Assembly (NCBI RefSeq): GCF_051659545.1
Contig: NZ_JBOFOR010000218.1
Span: 1-52,512, forward strand
DNA length: 52,512 nucleotides
Direction: 5' to 3'
From: JBOFOR01 sp051659545
GTDB taxonomy: Bacteria > Bacillota > Clostridia > Peptostreptococcales > Peptostreptococcaceae
Shown here: positions 1 to 8,359 of the stretch, piece after piece
Position numbering within the stretch: the first letter of the stretch is position 1
Layout: every line of letters starts with the position of its first letter
The notes under the pieces: model-generated
The model's input: only the letters and a program-made list of their open reading frames with translations
Databases searched by the model: none
Told to the model about the DNA's origin: nothing
Program-made: the position numbers and the translations under genes

Positions 1-27
1 AAAAAACCAAGGAAATTCCTTGGTTTT
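1..27 (-). terminator. Rho-independent terminator after the deacetylase gene
   Basis: An inverted repeat (AACCAAGGAA / TTCCTTGGTT) lies immediately 3' of the deacetylase stop codon. On the minus strand it runs into a T tract. The repeat is nearly symmetric with A and T flanks, so it could also act on the plus strand. Confidence 0.8.
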
Positions 28-29
28 GT

Positions 30-977
30 CTATGACAATGTTTTAAAAGTATATCCATTATCTTTATAATATTTTATTATATCAGGAAGAGCTTTAGCTG
101 TTTCTTCTTTTCCATAAGTATCATGCATTAATAAAACTACTATTTCTTTACCTTCTGATGTTTTTATTGCTTCTGAAACTAATTGACTCGCTACTTTTTT
201 TCTTCCTTGAGCGTCAGCATTTAAAGCATTCCAGTCTATTGATGCCATATTATTTTCATCTAAATAATTCTCTAAAGCATCCATCCCCTTCCATGACATA
301 AATCCACCTGGACATCTTATAACTCTCGTAGAGAAGTATGGTCCTAAAATCTCTTTTAATATTTCATCCGTTTTAGCAAAATCCGCTTTAAAATTTTCTA
401 AATTTAAAGTTTTATTTGGATATAAATATTTATAATCATGACTATAAGAATGGTTTGCTATTGCATTTCCATAATCAAAAGATTGTTTAATAAGATCTTT
501 TGCAGCTTGTCCTCCTCTTTCTATGTTCGTCCCAGTAACAAAGAAAGTTGCTCTTACATCATTTTCTTTTAATACATCTAAAATCTGAGGTGTAACTGTA
601 GTAGATGACCCATCATCAAATGTTAAAAATACTATTTTTTCACCATTGTTTAAATAATTAAATTTTTTTAATTTTTCAGCCACCTTAGTTGCATCGTAAG
701 TATATTTTTTCGCCTCATTATTTACTCCAACGATTTTCTTTTTTGCTTCTTCCTCTTCCTTACGCTTTTTTTCTGCTGCAATTCTTTCTGCTTCTGCTTT
801 TTGTTGCATTTCTATTTTTTCTTGTTTTTTGTCCGATATATATGAAGTAGTTGCTCCAACTATTTTTATTCCTATAAATATTGCTATAATTGCTATAATT
901 GCAACTATTATATTCTTTTTAGTTTTTGCTGTTTTCTTCTGCTTTGAACCGAAATTTATTTTACTCCTTTTAGCCAT
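30..977 (-). CDS. Membrane-anchored polysaccharide (peptidoglycan-type) deacetylase
   Basis: A 315-residue NodB-fold deacetylase, predicted to remove N-acetyl groups from a cell-wall glycan outside the membrane. The basic N-terminus is followed by one membrane helix (about residues 23-41) and a Lys/Glu-rich coiled coil (about 46-82). The catalytic domain starts near residue 115. The TFDDG motif (119-123) carries the catalytic and metal Asp pair, and H176 and H180 in NHSYSH are the metal histidines. RCPGG and LLMHD motifs follow. The ATG is preceded by AAGGGAGG. A WalR-like box lies about 90 bp upstream, which fits a wall gene. The substrate (peptidoglycan GlcNAc or MurNAc, or another glycan) cannot be told from sequence. 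Confidence 0.9.
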   Translation of the reverse strand: MAKRSKINFGSKQKKTAKTKKNIIVAIIAIIAIFIGIKIVGATTSYISDKKQEKIEMQQKAEAERIAAEKKRKEEEEAKKKIVGVNNEAKKYTYDATKVAEKLKKFNYLNNGEKIVFLTFDDGSSTTVTPQILDVLKENDVRATFFVTGTNIERGGQAAKDLIKQSFDYGNAIANHSYSHDYKYLYPNKTLNLENFKADFAKTDEILKEILGPYFSTRVIRCPGGFMSWKGMDALENYLDENNMASIDWNALNADAQGRKKVASQLVSEAIKTSEGKEIVVLLMHDTYGKEETAKALPDIIKYYKDNGYTFKTLS

Positions 978-1063
978 ATTAACCTCCCTTTAAGTGTTGT
1001 TTTTTGTCATATTTCCACTATATATATTACATTACTTTATACAAAAAAATCAAATGTATAATA

Positions 1064-1080
1064 ATTACAATTTAGTTACA
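1064..1080 (-). promoter_or_regulatory. Candidate WalR (YycF) box upstream of the deacetylase gene
   Basis: The minus strand reads TGTAAC-TAAAT-TGTAAT, a full match to the WalR consensus TGTWAH-N5-TGTWAH, 87 bp upstream of the deacetylase start. In Bacillus subtilis the WalR regulon includes a peptidoglycan deacetylase gene (pdaC). In AT-rich DNA a match can arise by chance, so the support is the position next to a wall gene. Confidence 0.45.
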
Positions 1081-1172
1081 TTTCATTTTATATAGTTTAA
1101 AAACTAAATTGTAACATAATTTTAAATTTAAATGTCATATTTTTAATAATTTATGATGTAATTATATTTTGA

Positions 1173-1205
1173 AAAATAAAAACTGCCATCAATTTTTTGT
1201 GGCAG
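1173..1205 (-). terminator. Terminator after the UDP-GlcNAc 2-epimerase gene
   Basis: On the minus strand CTGCCA and TGGCAG form a stem across an 11-base loop, followed directly by TTTTTATTTTT. It lies about 50 bp 3' of the epimerase stop codon. Confidence 0.75.
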
Positions 1206-1257
1206 CTTTTCATCATGTATTTTATTTTAAAATATAGTATAATATTAAATTAAAATA

Positions 1258-2358
1258 CTACAATATTTTATTTACTAATATATCAACTATTCTTACACAA
1301 GCATATCCATCACCATAAGGGTTAGATGATTTGCTCATTTGTTCATATACAGATTTATCATTAAGTAACAATTTTAAATTATTATAAATTGACTCTTCAC
1401 CTGTACCTACTAATTTAAGTGTTCCTGCTTCTACACCTTCTGGTCTTTCTGTAGTGTCTCTCATAACAAGAACTGGTTTGCCTAATGATGGTGCCTCTTC
1501 TTGAATTCCTCCACTATCAGTTAATATAAGATAAGATTTATTTAAAAAGTTATGAAAATCTAAAACGTTTAATGATTCTATAATCCTAATCCTATTATTA
1601 TTCCCTAAAATTTCCTCTGCAATTTTTCTTACTATAGGATTTTTGTGTATAGGATAAATAACTTTAATATCTTTATGTTCATCTACTATTCTCCTAATCG
1701 CTCTAAACATATTTTTAAGAGGTTCTCCTAAATTTTCTCTTCTGTGTGCAGTTAACATTATTAGCTTCTTATCACCTAACCATTCTAATTGAAAATGACT
1801 ATAATCATCCTTTACTGTAGTCTTAAGTGCATCTATTCCAGTATTGCCTGTTACATATATTTGATTTATATTTTTGCCTTCTTTTATTAAATTTTCCTTT
1901 GCTAATAATGTAGGTGCAAAGTGATAATTTGATACAATACCTGTAGCCTGTCTATTAAATTCTTCAGGATATGGCGAGTAAATATTGTAAGTTCTAAGGC
2001 CTGCCTCTACATGTCCAACTGGTATGTTAAGGTAGAAAGCTGTAAGTGCGGTAACAAAAGTTGTTGTTGTATCACCATGTACTAATACTAGGTTTGGTCT
2101 TATATTTTCTAACAAATTCTTCATACCAGATAAAATATTTTGTGTTATATCAAATAGATCTTGTTTATCCTTCATGATGCTCAAATCATAGTCTGGCTCT
2201 ACATTAAAAACCTCTAGTACTTGGTCTAGCATTTGACGATGTTGTCCTGTGACACATACTACTGTTTTAAAATCACTTCTGCTTTTAAGTTCTTTAACTA
2301 AAGGACACATTTTTATAGCTTCTGGTCTAGTTCCAAATACAACCATAACTTTTTTCAA
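1258..2358 (-). CDS. wecB: UDP-N-acetylglucosamine 2-epimerase (non-hydrolysing)
   Basis: A 366-residue enzyme interconverting UDP-GlcNAc and UDP-ManNAc in the cytoplasm, the ManNAc donor route for wall polysaccharides. The N-terminal GTRPEAIKM motif, HGDTTTT, HVEAGLRT, TAHRREN and the late DSGGIQEEAPSLGKP motif are diagnostic, and the length fits the family. The start is TTG: GGGGAGGA lies about nine bases upstream, while the next ATG is several codons into the conserved N-terminus. It stands alone between two terminators, so it is probably monocistronic. Bacillus orthologues are called mnaA. Confidence 0.95.
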   Translation of the reverse strand: MKKVMVVFGTRPEAIKMCPLVKELKSRSDFKTVVCVTGQHRQMLDQVLEVFNVEPDYDLSIMKDKQDLFDITQNILSGMKNLLENIRPNLVLVHGDTTTTFVTALTAFYLNIPVGHVEAGLRTYNIYSPYPEEFNRQATGIVSNYHFAPTLLAKENLIKEGKNINQIYVTGNTGIDALKTTVKDDYSHFQLEWLGDKKLIMLTAHRRENLGEPLKNMFRAIRRIVDEHKDIKVIYPIHKNPIVRKIAEEILGNNNRIRIIESLNVLDFHNFLNKSYLILTDSGGIQEEAPSLGKPVLVMRDTTERPEGVEAGTLKLVGTGEESIYNNLKLLLNDKSVYEQMSKSSNPYGDGYACVRIVDILVNKIL

Positions 2359-2454
2359 ATATTACATCCTCCCCCCACTTTATATATTATTCATTATCTT
2401 TCAGCTTTTAAGTTGTATTAGTTATTTCAATAGTCATTCTATGATTTATAAATA

Positions 2455-2489
2455 AATAAATACCAATATAGTTTAACTATATTGGTATT
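2455..2489 (-). terminator. Terminator after ispG
   Basis: A perfect inverted repeat of about 14 bp (ATACCAATATAGTT / AACTATATTGGTAT) lies just 3' of ispG, followed on the minus strand by TTTATTTATTT. Confidence 0.8.
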
Positions 2490-2494
2490 TCCTT

Positions 2495-3550
2495 TTAGTA
2501 TTTTTCTATTTCATCTAATAGTTCTTTTACTAAATCTTCACCTTTTATTTTTCTAACGATTTCACCTTTTTTAAATAGTAAACCTTCACCTTTTCCACCT
2601 GCAATACCTATATCCGCTTCTCTGGCTTCTCCTGGTCCATTAACTGCACATCCCATAATAGCTACTGTAATGTCTTTGTCCATACTGCTTATCTTATCTT
2701 CTACTTCGTTTACGACACTTATTAGATCTATATTACATCTTCCACAAGTAGGACAAGATACAACTTTTATCTTATCATTTAGCAATTCCAAGCTTCTAAG
2801 TATTTCTTTACCTACTATTACTTCTTCGCATGGGTCTCCAGTTAAAGATATTCTTATAGTATCTCCTATTCCTTTTAATAATAATGCTCCTACTCCTATA
2901 GAAGATTTAATTGTTCCTTTTTTTACACTTCCAGATTCAGTTATACCAATATGTAATGGATAGTCTATTTTTTTTGATATTAATTCATAAGCCTCTATCG
3001 TTTTATATATATCGGAAGATTTAAGCGATATTACTATATTATAAAAATCTAATTCTTCAAGAATTTTTACGTGACCTAAAGCACTTTCAACTAAAGCTTC
3101 AGCTGTAGCACTTCCATACTTTTCTAAAAGCTCTTTTTCTAGAGAACCACCATTTACACCTATTCTTATTTTTAGATTTTTTTCCTTACATTTTTCTACT
3201 ACCATTTTTACTTTTTCTATACTACCAATGTTTCCCGGATTTATTCTAACTCCATCTACACCTTGATCTATAGCTTCTAGTGCTAATTTATAATCAAAGT
3301 GTATATCAGCTATTACTGGTATATTTACATTAGCTTTTATTTTTCCTATATTCTTCGCAGCTTCCATATCAGGTACTGCTACCCTAACAACTTCACAACC
3401 TACTTCCTCTAATCTTTTTATTTGAGAAATTGTAGAATCTGCATCTCTTGTATCTGTATTAGTCATAGATTGTATGCTAATAGGATTATTACTCCCTATT
3501 TTAACATTACCTACACTAACTTCTCTACATATTCTTCTTTTGTAACTCAT
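2495..3550 (-). CDS. ispG: 4-hydroxy-3-methylbut-2-enyl diphosphate synthase
   Basis: A 351-residue [4Fe-4S] enzyme of the MEP isoprenoid pathway that converts MEcPP to HMBPP. The N-terminal TIM-barrel part contains SIQSMTNTDTRD. The cluster ligands are visible as C266 and C269 in SCPTCGRC and C301 in GCAVNGPGEA, with the conserved Glu at 308. The length is that of the bacterial short form. The ATG has AAGGAG seven bases upstream. It is the third gene of dxr-rseP-ispG, with about 30 bp separating it from rseP, and a strong hairpin follows. Confidence 0.97.
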   Translation of the reverse strand: MSYKRRICREVSVGNVKIGSNNPISIQSMTNTDTRDADSTISQIKRLEEVGCEVVRVAVPDMEAAKNIGKIKANVNIPVIADIHFDYKLALEAIDQGVDGVRINPGNIGSIEKVKMVVEKCKEKNLKIRIGVNGGSLEKELLEKYGSATAEALVESALGHVKILEELDFYNIVISLKSSDIYKTIEAYELISKKIDYPLHIGITESGSVKKGTIKSSIGVGALLLKGIGDTIRISLTGDPCEEVIVGKEILRSLELLNDKIKVVSCPTCGRCNIDLISVVNEVEDKISSMDKDITVAIMGCAVNGPGEAREADIGIAGGKGEGLLFKKGEIVRKIKGEDLVKELLDEIEKY

Positions 3551-3581
3551 ATATTTTCTCCTTTAAGTAAGCAACACTTAT

Positions 3582-4589
3582 TTAAAATAATCTAAGTATA
3601 TCTTTGTATGTTATAAATACCATAAATGCCATTAGTAGAGCGAATCCAGCCATATGTATTGCAGCTTCTTTATTAGGATCTAACTTTCTACCACCTCTAA
3701 TAGCTTCTATAGCTAACATAACCAATCTACCACCATCTAGTGCAGGTATTGGTAATAAGTTTAATATACCTAAGTTTAAGCTTATTACTGAACCTATATA
3801 CATTAAATTAAAGAATCCTTTACTTGCTTGATCTGATACTATACTTATAACACCTACAGGACCTGTTACTGCATTTTCAACGCCTCCTGGTACTGAACCA
3901 GTAAATAATTGACCAAAGAATACTACCATTTGTTTACTCATATCAATTGTAGTTGTAAAAGCTCCTGATATTGCACCTAAAATACTTTTTTCATATTTGG
4001 GACCAATCCCTATAACATATTGACCTTGCTCATTTTTTTCTGGCACTAAATTAAATTCTTTTTTATTACCATCTCTTTCTACTGCAATATTTACTTTTTT
4101 ACCTTCAGAACTTCTTAATTTTTTAACTATGTCTTCCCAAGACTTAATTTTAACATCATTTATCTCTACTATTTTATCATCTACTTTTAGTCCTGCTGCT
4201 TGAGCTGGAGTATTTGGAGTAATTTGACCTAATGTAGTACTTGGTGAACCCATATATAAGAATACAGGTATTAAAATAATTACAGCAAATACTATATTAA
4301 AAAGTGGACCTGCAAAAAGTACGCTCGCTCTTTGTAATATACTTTTTTCTCCAAATGATCTAGGGTCGTTAGATTCTCCATCTTCACCTTCCATAGCACA
4401 GTATCCACCAAGTGGAAGTAGTCTTAAGGAGTACTTTGTTTCTCCTTTTTGAGTGCTAAATATTTTAGGACCCATTCCTATTGCAAATTCATGAACTTTA
4501 ATTCCAGCCTTTTTTGCAAGTAAAAAATGACCTAGTTCATGTACAAATATAATTACTCCAAAGAGTAATATAGCTGCTATTATTGTCAT
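3582..4589 (-). CDS. rseP: Site-2 intramembrane zinc metalloprotease RseP
   Basis: A 335-residue M50 protease that cleaves membrane substrates such as anti-sigma factors or signal-peptide remnants. The first membrane helix carries HELGH (H17, E18, H21). A PDZ domain spans about 120-195. NLLPIPALDGGR near residue 285 supplies the third zinc ligand within a C-terminal helix. The ATG is preceded by AAGGTGA. It lies five bases after dxr, a common clostridial order (dxr-rseP-ispG). Its substrate cannot be read from this window. Confidence 0.95.
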   Translation of the reverse strand: MTIIAAILLFGVIIFVHELGHFLLAKKAGIKVHEFAIGMGPKIFSTQKGETKYSLRLLPLGGYCAMEGEDGESNDPRSFGEKSILQRASVLFAGPLFNIVFAVIILIPVFLYMGSPSTTLGQITPNTPAQAAGLKVDDKIVEINDVKIKSWEDIVKKLRSSEGKKVNIAVERDGNKKEFNLVPEKNEQGQYVIGIGPKYEKSILGAISGAFTTTIDMSKQMVVFFGQLFTGSVPGGVENAVTGPVGVISIVSDQASKGFFNLMYIGSVISLNLGILNLLPIPALDGGRLVMLAIEAIRGGRKLDPNKEAAIHMAGFALLMAFMVFITYKDILRLF

Positions 4590-4594
4590 TTATT

Positions 4595-5740
4595 TCACCT
4601 TCTTTCTAAATACTCTCTTGTCCATTTGTCTATTTCTAGTATTTCTTCTAGTGTTGGATTACTTATACTATTATGGACTTCTAATGTTTTTTCTATATAA
4701 TATGGTATGTCATAGAATCCAATTTTATCCTCTAAAAATTCATTTACTAATACTTCATTTGCACTATTTAAAACTGCAGAATATGTACCACCCATTTTTA
4801 AACTTTCATAAGCAAGTTTTAAGCATGGAAAAGTATTTAAATCTGGTTCTTCAAAAGTTAATGTTGCTACTTTAGCTAAATCTAATCTTTCAAAGTCACA
4901 CTCTACTCTATCAGGATAAGATAAAGCATATTGTATTGGTAATCTCATATCAGGACATCCTAATTGAGCAATTACAGAGCTATCTATAAATTGTACCATT
5001 GAATGTATTATACTTTGAGGATGTACCACTACATCTATTTGTTCTTGACCCACTCCAAATAACCATTTAGCTTCTATAACTTCTAGCCCCTTATTCATAA
5101 GTGTAGAAGAATCTATACTTATTTTTCTTCCCATAGACCAATTAGGATGCTTTAGTGCTTGATTTTTAGTTACATTTAATAAATCATTTTTACTTTTACC
5201 CCTAAATGGACCACCTGAAGCTGTTAATATTATTTTTTCTATCTCTTTATTTTGCTCTCCATTTAAACATTGGAAGATTGCACTATGTTCACTATCTACT
5301 GGTAGAATGCTTACATTATGTTTCTTAGCTTCTCTCATTACTAAATCTCCTGCACATACTAATGTTTCTTTGTTTGCAAGAGCTATATCCTTACCTTTTT
5401 TAATAGCTTCTAGTGTTGGAACTAAACCTATCATGCCTACTATTGCAGTTAAAAGTACATCTATTTCATCTAAGGAAGATATTATTTTTAGTCCTTCCAT
5501 ACCACTAAATACTTCTATATTTATATTAACAGGTATCATTGATTTTAGTTTTAATGCACTACTTTCATTATATACAGCTACATATTTAGGTCTAAATTCT
5601 ATTATTTGCTCTAGCAATAAATCTACGCTGCTATTAGCTGATATTGCAATAACTTCAAACTTATCTTTGTGTTGTCTAACTACATCTAAAGTTTGCTTCC
5701 CTATAGATCCTGTTGATCCTAGTATTGATATTCTCTTCAT
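4595..5740 (-). CDS. dxr: 1-deoxy-D-xylulose 5-phosphate reductoisomerase
   Basis: A 381-residue NADPH enzyme making MEP from DXP, the committed step of the MEP pathway. It shows the N-terminal nucleotide motif GSTGSIG (7-13), the ANKETLV motif, the metal-site segment VDSEHSAIFQC, TASGGPFR, and SSTLMNKGLEVIEA. The length is typical. It is the first gene of dxr-rseP-ispG and has its own extended -10 promoter just upstream, after the hairpin that ends the frr-uppS-cdsA unit. The ATG is preceded by AAGGGAAAG. Confidence 0.97.
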   Translation of the reverse strand: MKRISILGSTGSIGKQTLDVVRQHKDKFEVIAISANSSVDLLLEQIIEFRPKYVAVYNESSALKLKSMIPVNINIEVFSGMEGLKIISSLDEIDVLLTAIVGMIGLVPTLEAIKKGKDIALANKETLVCAGDLVMREAKKHNVSILPVDSEHSAIFQCLNGEQNKEIEKIILTASGGPFRGKSKNDLLNVTKNQALKHPNWSMGRKISIDSSTLMNKGLEVIEAKWLFGVGQEQIDVVVHPQSIIHSMVQFIDSSVIAQLGCPDMRLPIQYALSYPDRVECDFERLDLAKVATLTFEEPDLNTFPCLKLAYESLKMGGTYSAVLNSANEVLVNEFLEDKIGFYDIPYYIEKTLEVHNSISNPTLEEILEIDKWTREYLERR

Positions 5741-5782
5741 AACTTTCCCTTTCTATTTTATTGTAATTTTTGTCATTGTATT

Positions 5783-5791
5783 ATTATACCA
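5783..5791 (-). promoter_or_regulatory. Extended -10 promoter for dxr-rseP-ispG
   Basis: The minus strand reads TGG-TATAAT, a perfect -10 with the extended TGn element, about 45 bp upstream of the dxr start. No good -35 is seen at 17 bp, which is usual for extended -10 promoters. Confidence 0.55.
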
Positions 5792-5904
5792 CTTTTATTC
5801 ATATTATTCTGTAATTTGAAATAAAATTCATATATGAATATTACTAGATTTTATATTGTACACCTTTATATCTACATACAATCTATAAACTTACTTAATT
5901 AGCC

Positions 5905-5944
5905 AATAAACAGCTAAAGCTTCAGTTTTTCTTAAACTGAAGCT
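5905..5944 (-). terminator. Hairpin ending the frr-uppS-cdsA unit
   Basis: A perfect 11-bp stem (AGCTTCAGTTT / AAACTGAAGCT, 5-base loop) begins inside the cdsA stop codon. The T tract on the minus strand is interrupted (TTAGCTGTTTATT), so termination may be partial. Confidence 0.55.
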
Positions 5945-6722
5945 ATCTTATAAATAGGCTTATTGTGTAATATACAAATGGTGCTACTAATATAACACTA
6001 TCAAATCTATCTAATATACCGCCGTGTCCTGGTATTAATTTTCCATAATCTTTTATACCTACGTATCTTTTTATTGAAGATGCAAATAGGTCTCCAAACT
6101 GTGCTACTATACTTCCTAAGCTTCCTATTATAACCATAGATGTCAAATCTAAATTGAATATATATCCAAATAATATGCAACCTAAGGTACTTCCTAATAT
6201 TCCACCAATACCACCTTCAATAGTTTTTTTAGGACTAACTTTTGGAATTAATTTATGTTTTCCAAATAAATATCCTGCAAAGTATGCACATATATCAGTC
6301 ATAAATGCAATTATAAATATAATCCACACATAAATTTTTCCAAATTGAAAAGTATTTAGAGTTAGTACTATGAAATCTAAAAACATTCCTACATATACAA
6401 TCCCAAAAAATGTAATTGTAATATCTATTATGTCGTTTTTCACTCTAAGAAGATAGGTTATTGAGCATAAGAATAATACAAAAACTATTACATATGTATA
6501 TTCCGTATGTAAGCCTAGTATATTTTTTAATGCTAAGTAGACAGAGAATATATACCCTATATTAAATAGAGGATGTATTTCTTTTGCTTCAAAGGCTTTA
6601 TAAAATTCATTTAAAGCAATTCCAACTATTATACTTTCTGCTATGTATAAAGGCAAACCACCTATTATAATCAATATAAATAATGGCACTAAGGCTAATG
6701 CAGCAATAATTCTTGTACGCAT
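5943..6722 (-). CDS. cdsA: Phosphatidate cytidylyltransferase (CDP-diglyceride synthase)
   Basis: A 259-residue polytopic membrane enzyme making CDP-diacylglycerol from phosphatidate and CTP, the branch point to anionic phospholipids. Several hydrophobic helices precede the C-terminal signature, seen as SIKRYVGIKDYG then IPGHGGILDRFDS. The length fits the family. It follows uppS by 12 bp in the conserved order frr-uppS-cdsA. The ATG is preceded by AAGGAGAG. Confidence 0.96.
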   Translation of the reverse strand: MRTRIIAALALVPLFILIIIGGLPLYIAESIIVGIALNEFYKAFEAKEIHPLFNIGYIFSVYLALKNILGLHTEYTYVIVFVLFLCSITYLLRVKNDIIDITITFFGIVYVGMFLDFIVLTLNTFQFGKIYVWIIFIIAFMTDICAYFAGYLFGKHKLIPKVSPKKTIEGGIGGILGSTLGCILFGYIFNLDLTSMVIIGSLGSIVAQFGDLFASSIKRYVGIKDYGKLIPGHGGILDRFDSVILVAPFVYYTISLFIR

Positions 6723-6734
6723 ATAATACTCTCC

Positions 6735-7457
6735 TTACTTAAGGCCTCCAAACCTTCTATCTCTATTTTGATAAATATAGACTGCTTTTTGTAATTCTTC
6801 TTCATTGAAATCTGGCCAATGTATATCTGTAAAGTAAAACTCTGAGTAAGAAGCTTCCCATATTAAGAAGTTACTTAATCTTTCTTCTCCGCTTGTTCTT
6901 ATTATTAAATCTGGATCTGGAATAGAATTTGTACTTAAGTATTTCTTTATTGTATCTTCATCTATATTACCTATATCTAGTTTACCACATTTTGTATCTT
7001 TTACTATATCTATTATTGCATTTTTTATATCTTGTCTAGCTCCATAGTTTAGTGCTAAGTTTAAATTTATTCCTGTATTAAACTTAGTTAATTCATAAGC
7101 TCTATCTATTTCACTTTTGCAATTTTTTGGTAGACCATCTACACTTCCTATTGTAGTAATTCTTACATTATGTTCATGCAATACTCTAGTTTCATTTTTT
7201 AAATATGATGATAATAAATTCATTAGAGTATCAACTTCAAGCTTAGGTCTTTTCCAATTTTCTGTAGAAAAAGCATATAGAGTTAGATGTTTAACACCTA
7301 ATCTTTGGCATTCTTTTAGAACTTTTCTAATCGTCTCTACTCCTGCCTTATGACCAGCAGATCTTGGAAGGAACTTTCCCTTAGCCCATCTTCCATTACC
7401 ATCCATAATAATAGCAATATGAGCAGGCACTTTACTTAATTCTATATCATATTTCAT
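6735..7457 (-). CDS. uppS: Isoprenyl transferase (undecaprenyl diphosphate synthase)
   Basis: A 240-residue cis-prenyltransferase that extends farnesyl diphosphate to the C55 lipid carrier used in wall synthesis. It shows HIAIIMDGNGRWAK with the catalytic Asp, GHKAGVE, LTLYAFSTENW, and the C-terminal DLIIRTSGEERLSNFLIW and SEFYFTDIHWPDF motifs. The ATG is preceded by TGGAGG. It belongs to the frr-small ORF-uppS-cdsA transcription unit. Confidence 0.97.
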   Translation of the reverse strand: MKYDIELSKVPAHIAIIMDGNGRWAKGKFLPRSAGHKAGVETIRKVLKECQRLGVKHLTLYAFSTENWKRPKLEVDTLMNLLSSYLKNETRVLHEHNVRITTIGSVDGLPKNCKSEIDRAYELTKFNTGINLNLALNYGARQDIKNAIIDIVKDTKCGKLDIGNIDEDTIKKYLSTNSIPDPDLIIRTSGEERLSNFLIWEASYSEFYFTDIHWPDFNEEELQKAVYIYQNRDRRFGGLK

Positions 7458-7487
7458 ATATTATGCCTCCATTACAATTTCTGACTC

Positions 7488-7691
7488 CTATTTTAAGGAG
7501 TCAGAAAAATATGTGATTAATAGCTCTACACCATTTTCCATTTCTGATATTTTAATTACCTTAGGAATAATTAACTTATCCCTATCTTTTCTACCTTCAA
7601 CAGTTTTTATAGTGTAGTTTATATTCTTTTCTTTTAAAAATTCCTCTACTGTATTTACATGAAGGCCTAAAAGGTTATAATATTTTTCCAA
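7488..7691 (-). CDS. Small protein of unknown function between frr and uppS
   Basis: A 67-residue soluble protein that I do not recognise. It is charged, without signal peptide, membrane helix or cysteine pair, and reads as one small alpha/beta unit (MEKYYNLLGLHVNTVEEFL at the start). It lies two bases after frr and 30 bp before uppS, in the same direction and frame quality as its neighbours, so it is very probably translated as part of this operon. No function is proposed. Confidence 0.75.
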   Translation of the reverse strand: MEKYYNLLGLHVNTVEEFLKEKNINYTIKTVEGRKDRDKLIIPKVIKISEMENGVELLITYFSDSLK

Positions 7692-7693
7692 TA

Positions 7694-8251
7694 TTATACC
7701 TCCATTATATCTTTTTCTTTTGATACTGCTACTGTATCTATTTCTTTGATGAATTTATCGGTCATTTTTTGAACTTCATCTTGTGCCTTCTTTAATTCAT
7801 CTTCAGTTATTTCCCCGTTTTTTTCCATTTTCTTTAGGTCTTCGTTAGCGTCTCTTCTTTCATTTCTTATTCTAACTTTGAATTCTTCAGATATTTTATG
7901 AGCTTTTTTAGCTAATTCTTTTCTTCTTTCTTCTGTTAAAGCTGGCACTGCTATTCTTATAACTTGTCCATCATTACTTGGATTTAAACCTAAATCAGAG
8001 TTTCTTATAGCTTTTTCTATTTCAGCCATAGAAGTTTTATCCCATGGGCTTATCATTAATGTTCTTGGTTCTGGAACTGATATTGCAGCCATTTGGTTTA
8101 CTGGAGTTGGTGTTCCATAGTAATCAACTCTTACTTTGTCTAACATTTGAGCATTAGCTCTTCCTGTTCTTATTGTAGTGTATTCATATTTAAGTGCATC
8201 AATTGTTTTAGTCATTTTAGATTCTAATTGCTTGTGTAGTTCTAATTTCAT
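7694..8251 (-). CDS. frr: Ribosome recycling factor
   Basis: A 185-residue protein that, with EF-G, splits the post-termination ribosome. The whole length matches the family: the first helix, TIRTGRANAQML and VDYYGTPTPVNQMA, then SVPEPRTLMISPWD, then RIAVPALTEERRKEL and the charged C-terminal helical hairpin. AGGAGG precedes the ATG. It is the first gene of frr-small ORF-uppS-cdsA and has its own sigma-A type promoter immediately downstream of pyrH. Confidence 0.97.
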   Translation of the reverse strand: MKLELHKQLESKMTKTIDALKYEYTTIRTGRANAQMLDKVRVDYYGTPTPVNQMAAISVPEPRTLMISPWDKTSMAEIEKAIRNSDLGLNPSNDGQVIRIAVPALTEERRKELAKKAHKISEEFKVRIRNERRDANEDLKKMEKNGEITEDELKKAQDEVQKMTDKFIKEIDTVAVSKEKDIMEV

Positions 8252-8328
8252 TAGTTTTATCCTCCTAATTTTTATAATTTGACTTTAATGTACAAAGTCT
8301 TGTTAAAATTTTTATTAGTGAAATAAAT

Positions 8329-8357
8329 AATATAAATCTACTATTTATTATTGTCAA
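8329..8357 (-). promoter_or_regulatory. Sigma-A type promoter for frr-uppS-cdsA
   Basis: The minus strand has TTGACA (8357-8352), a 17-bp spacer and TATATT (8334-8329). It lies between pyrH and frr, and the -35 is three bases past the pyrH stop codon. Confidence 0.65.
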
Positions 8358-8359
8358 CT

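Noticed and set aside
2249..2455. Plus-strand reading frame opposite the 5' end of the epimerase gene
   Set aside because: It lies opposite the conserved N-terminus of the epimerase gene, lacks a ribosome site and has no recognisable protein pattern. The many similar frames opposite other genes were left out for the same reason.
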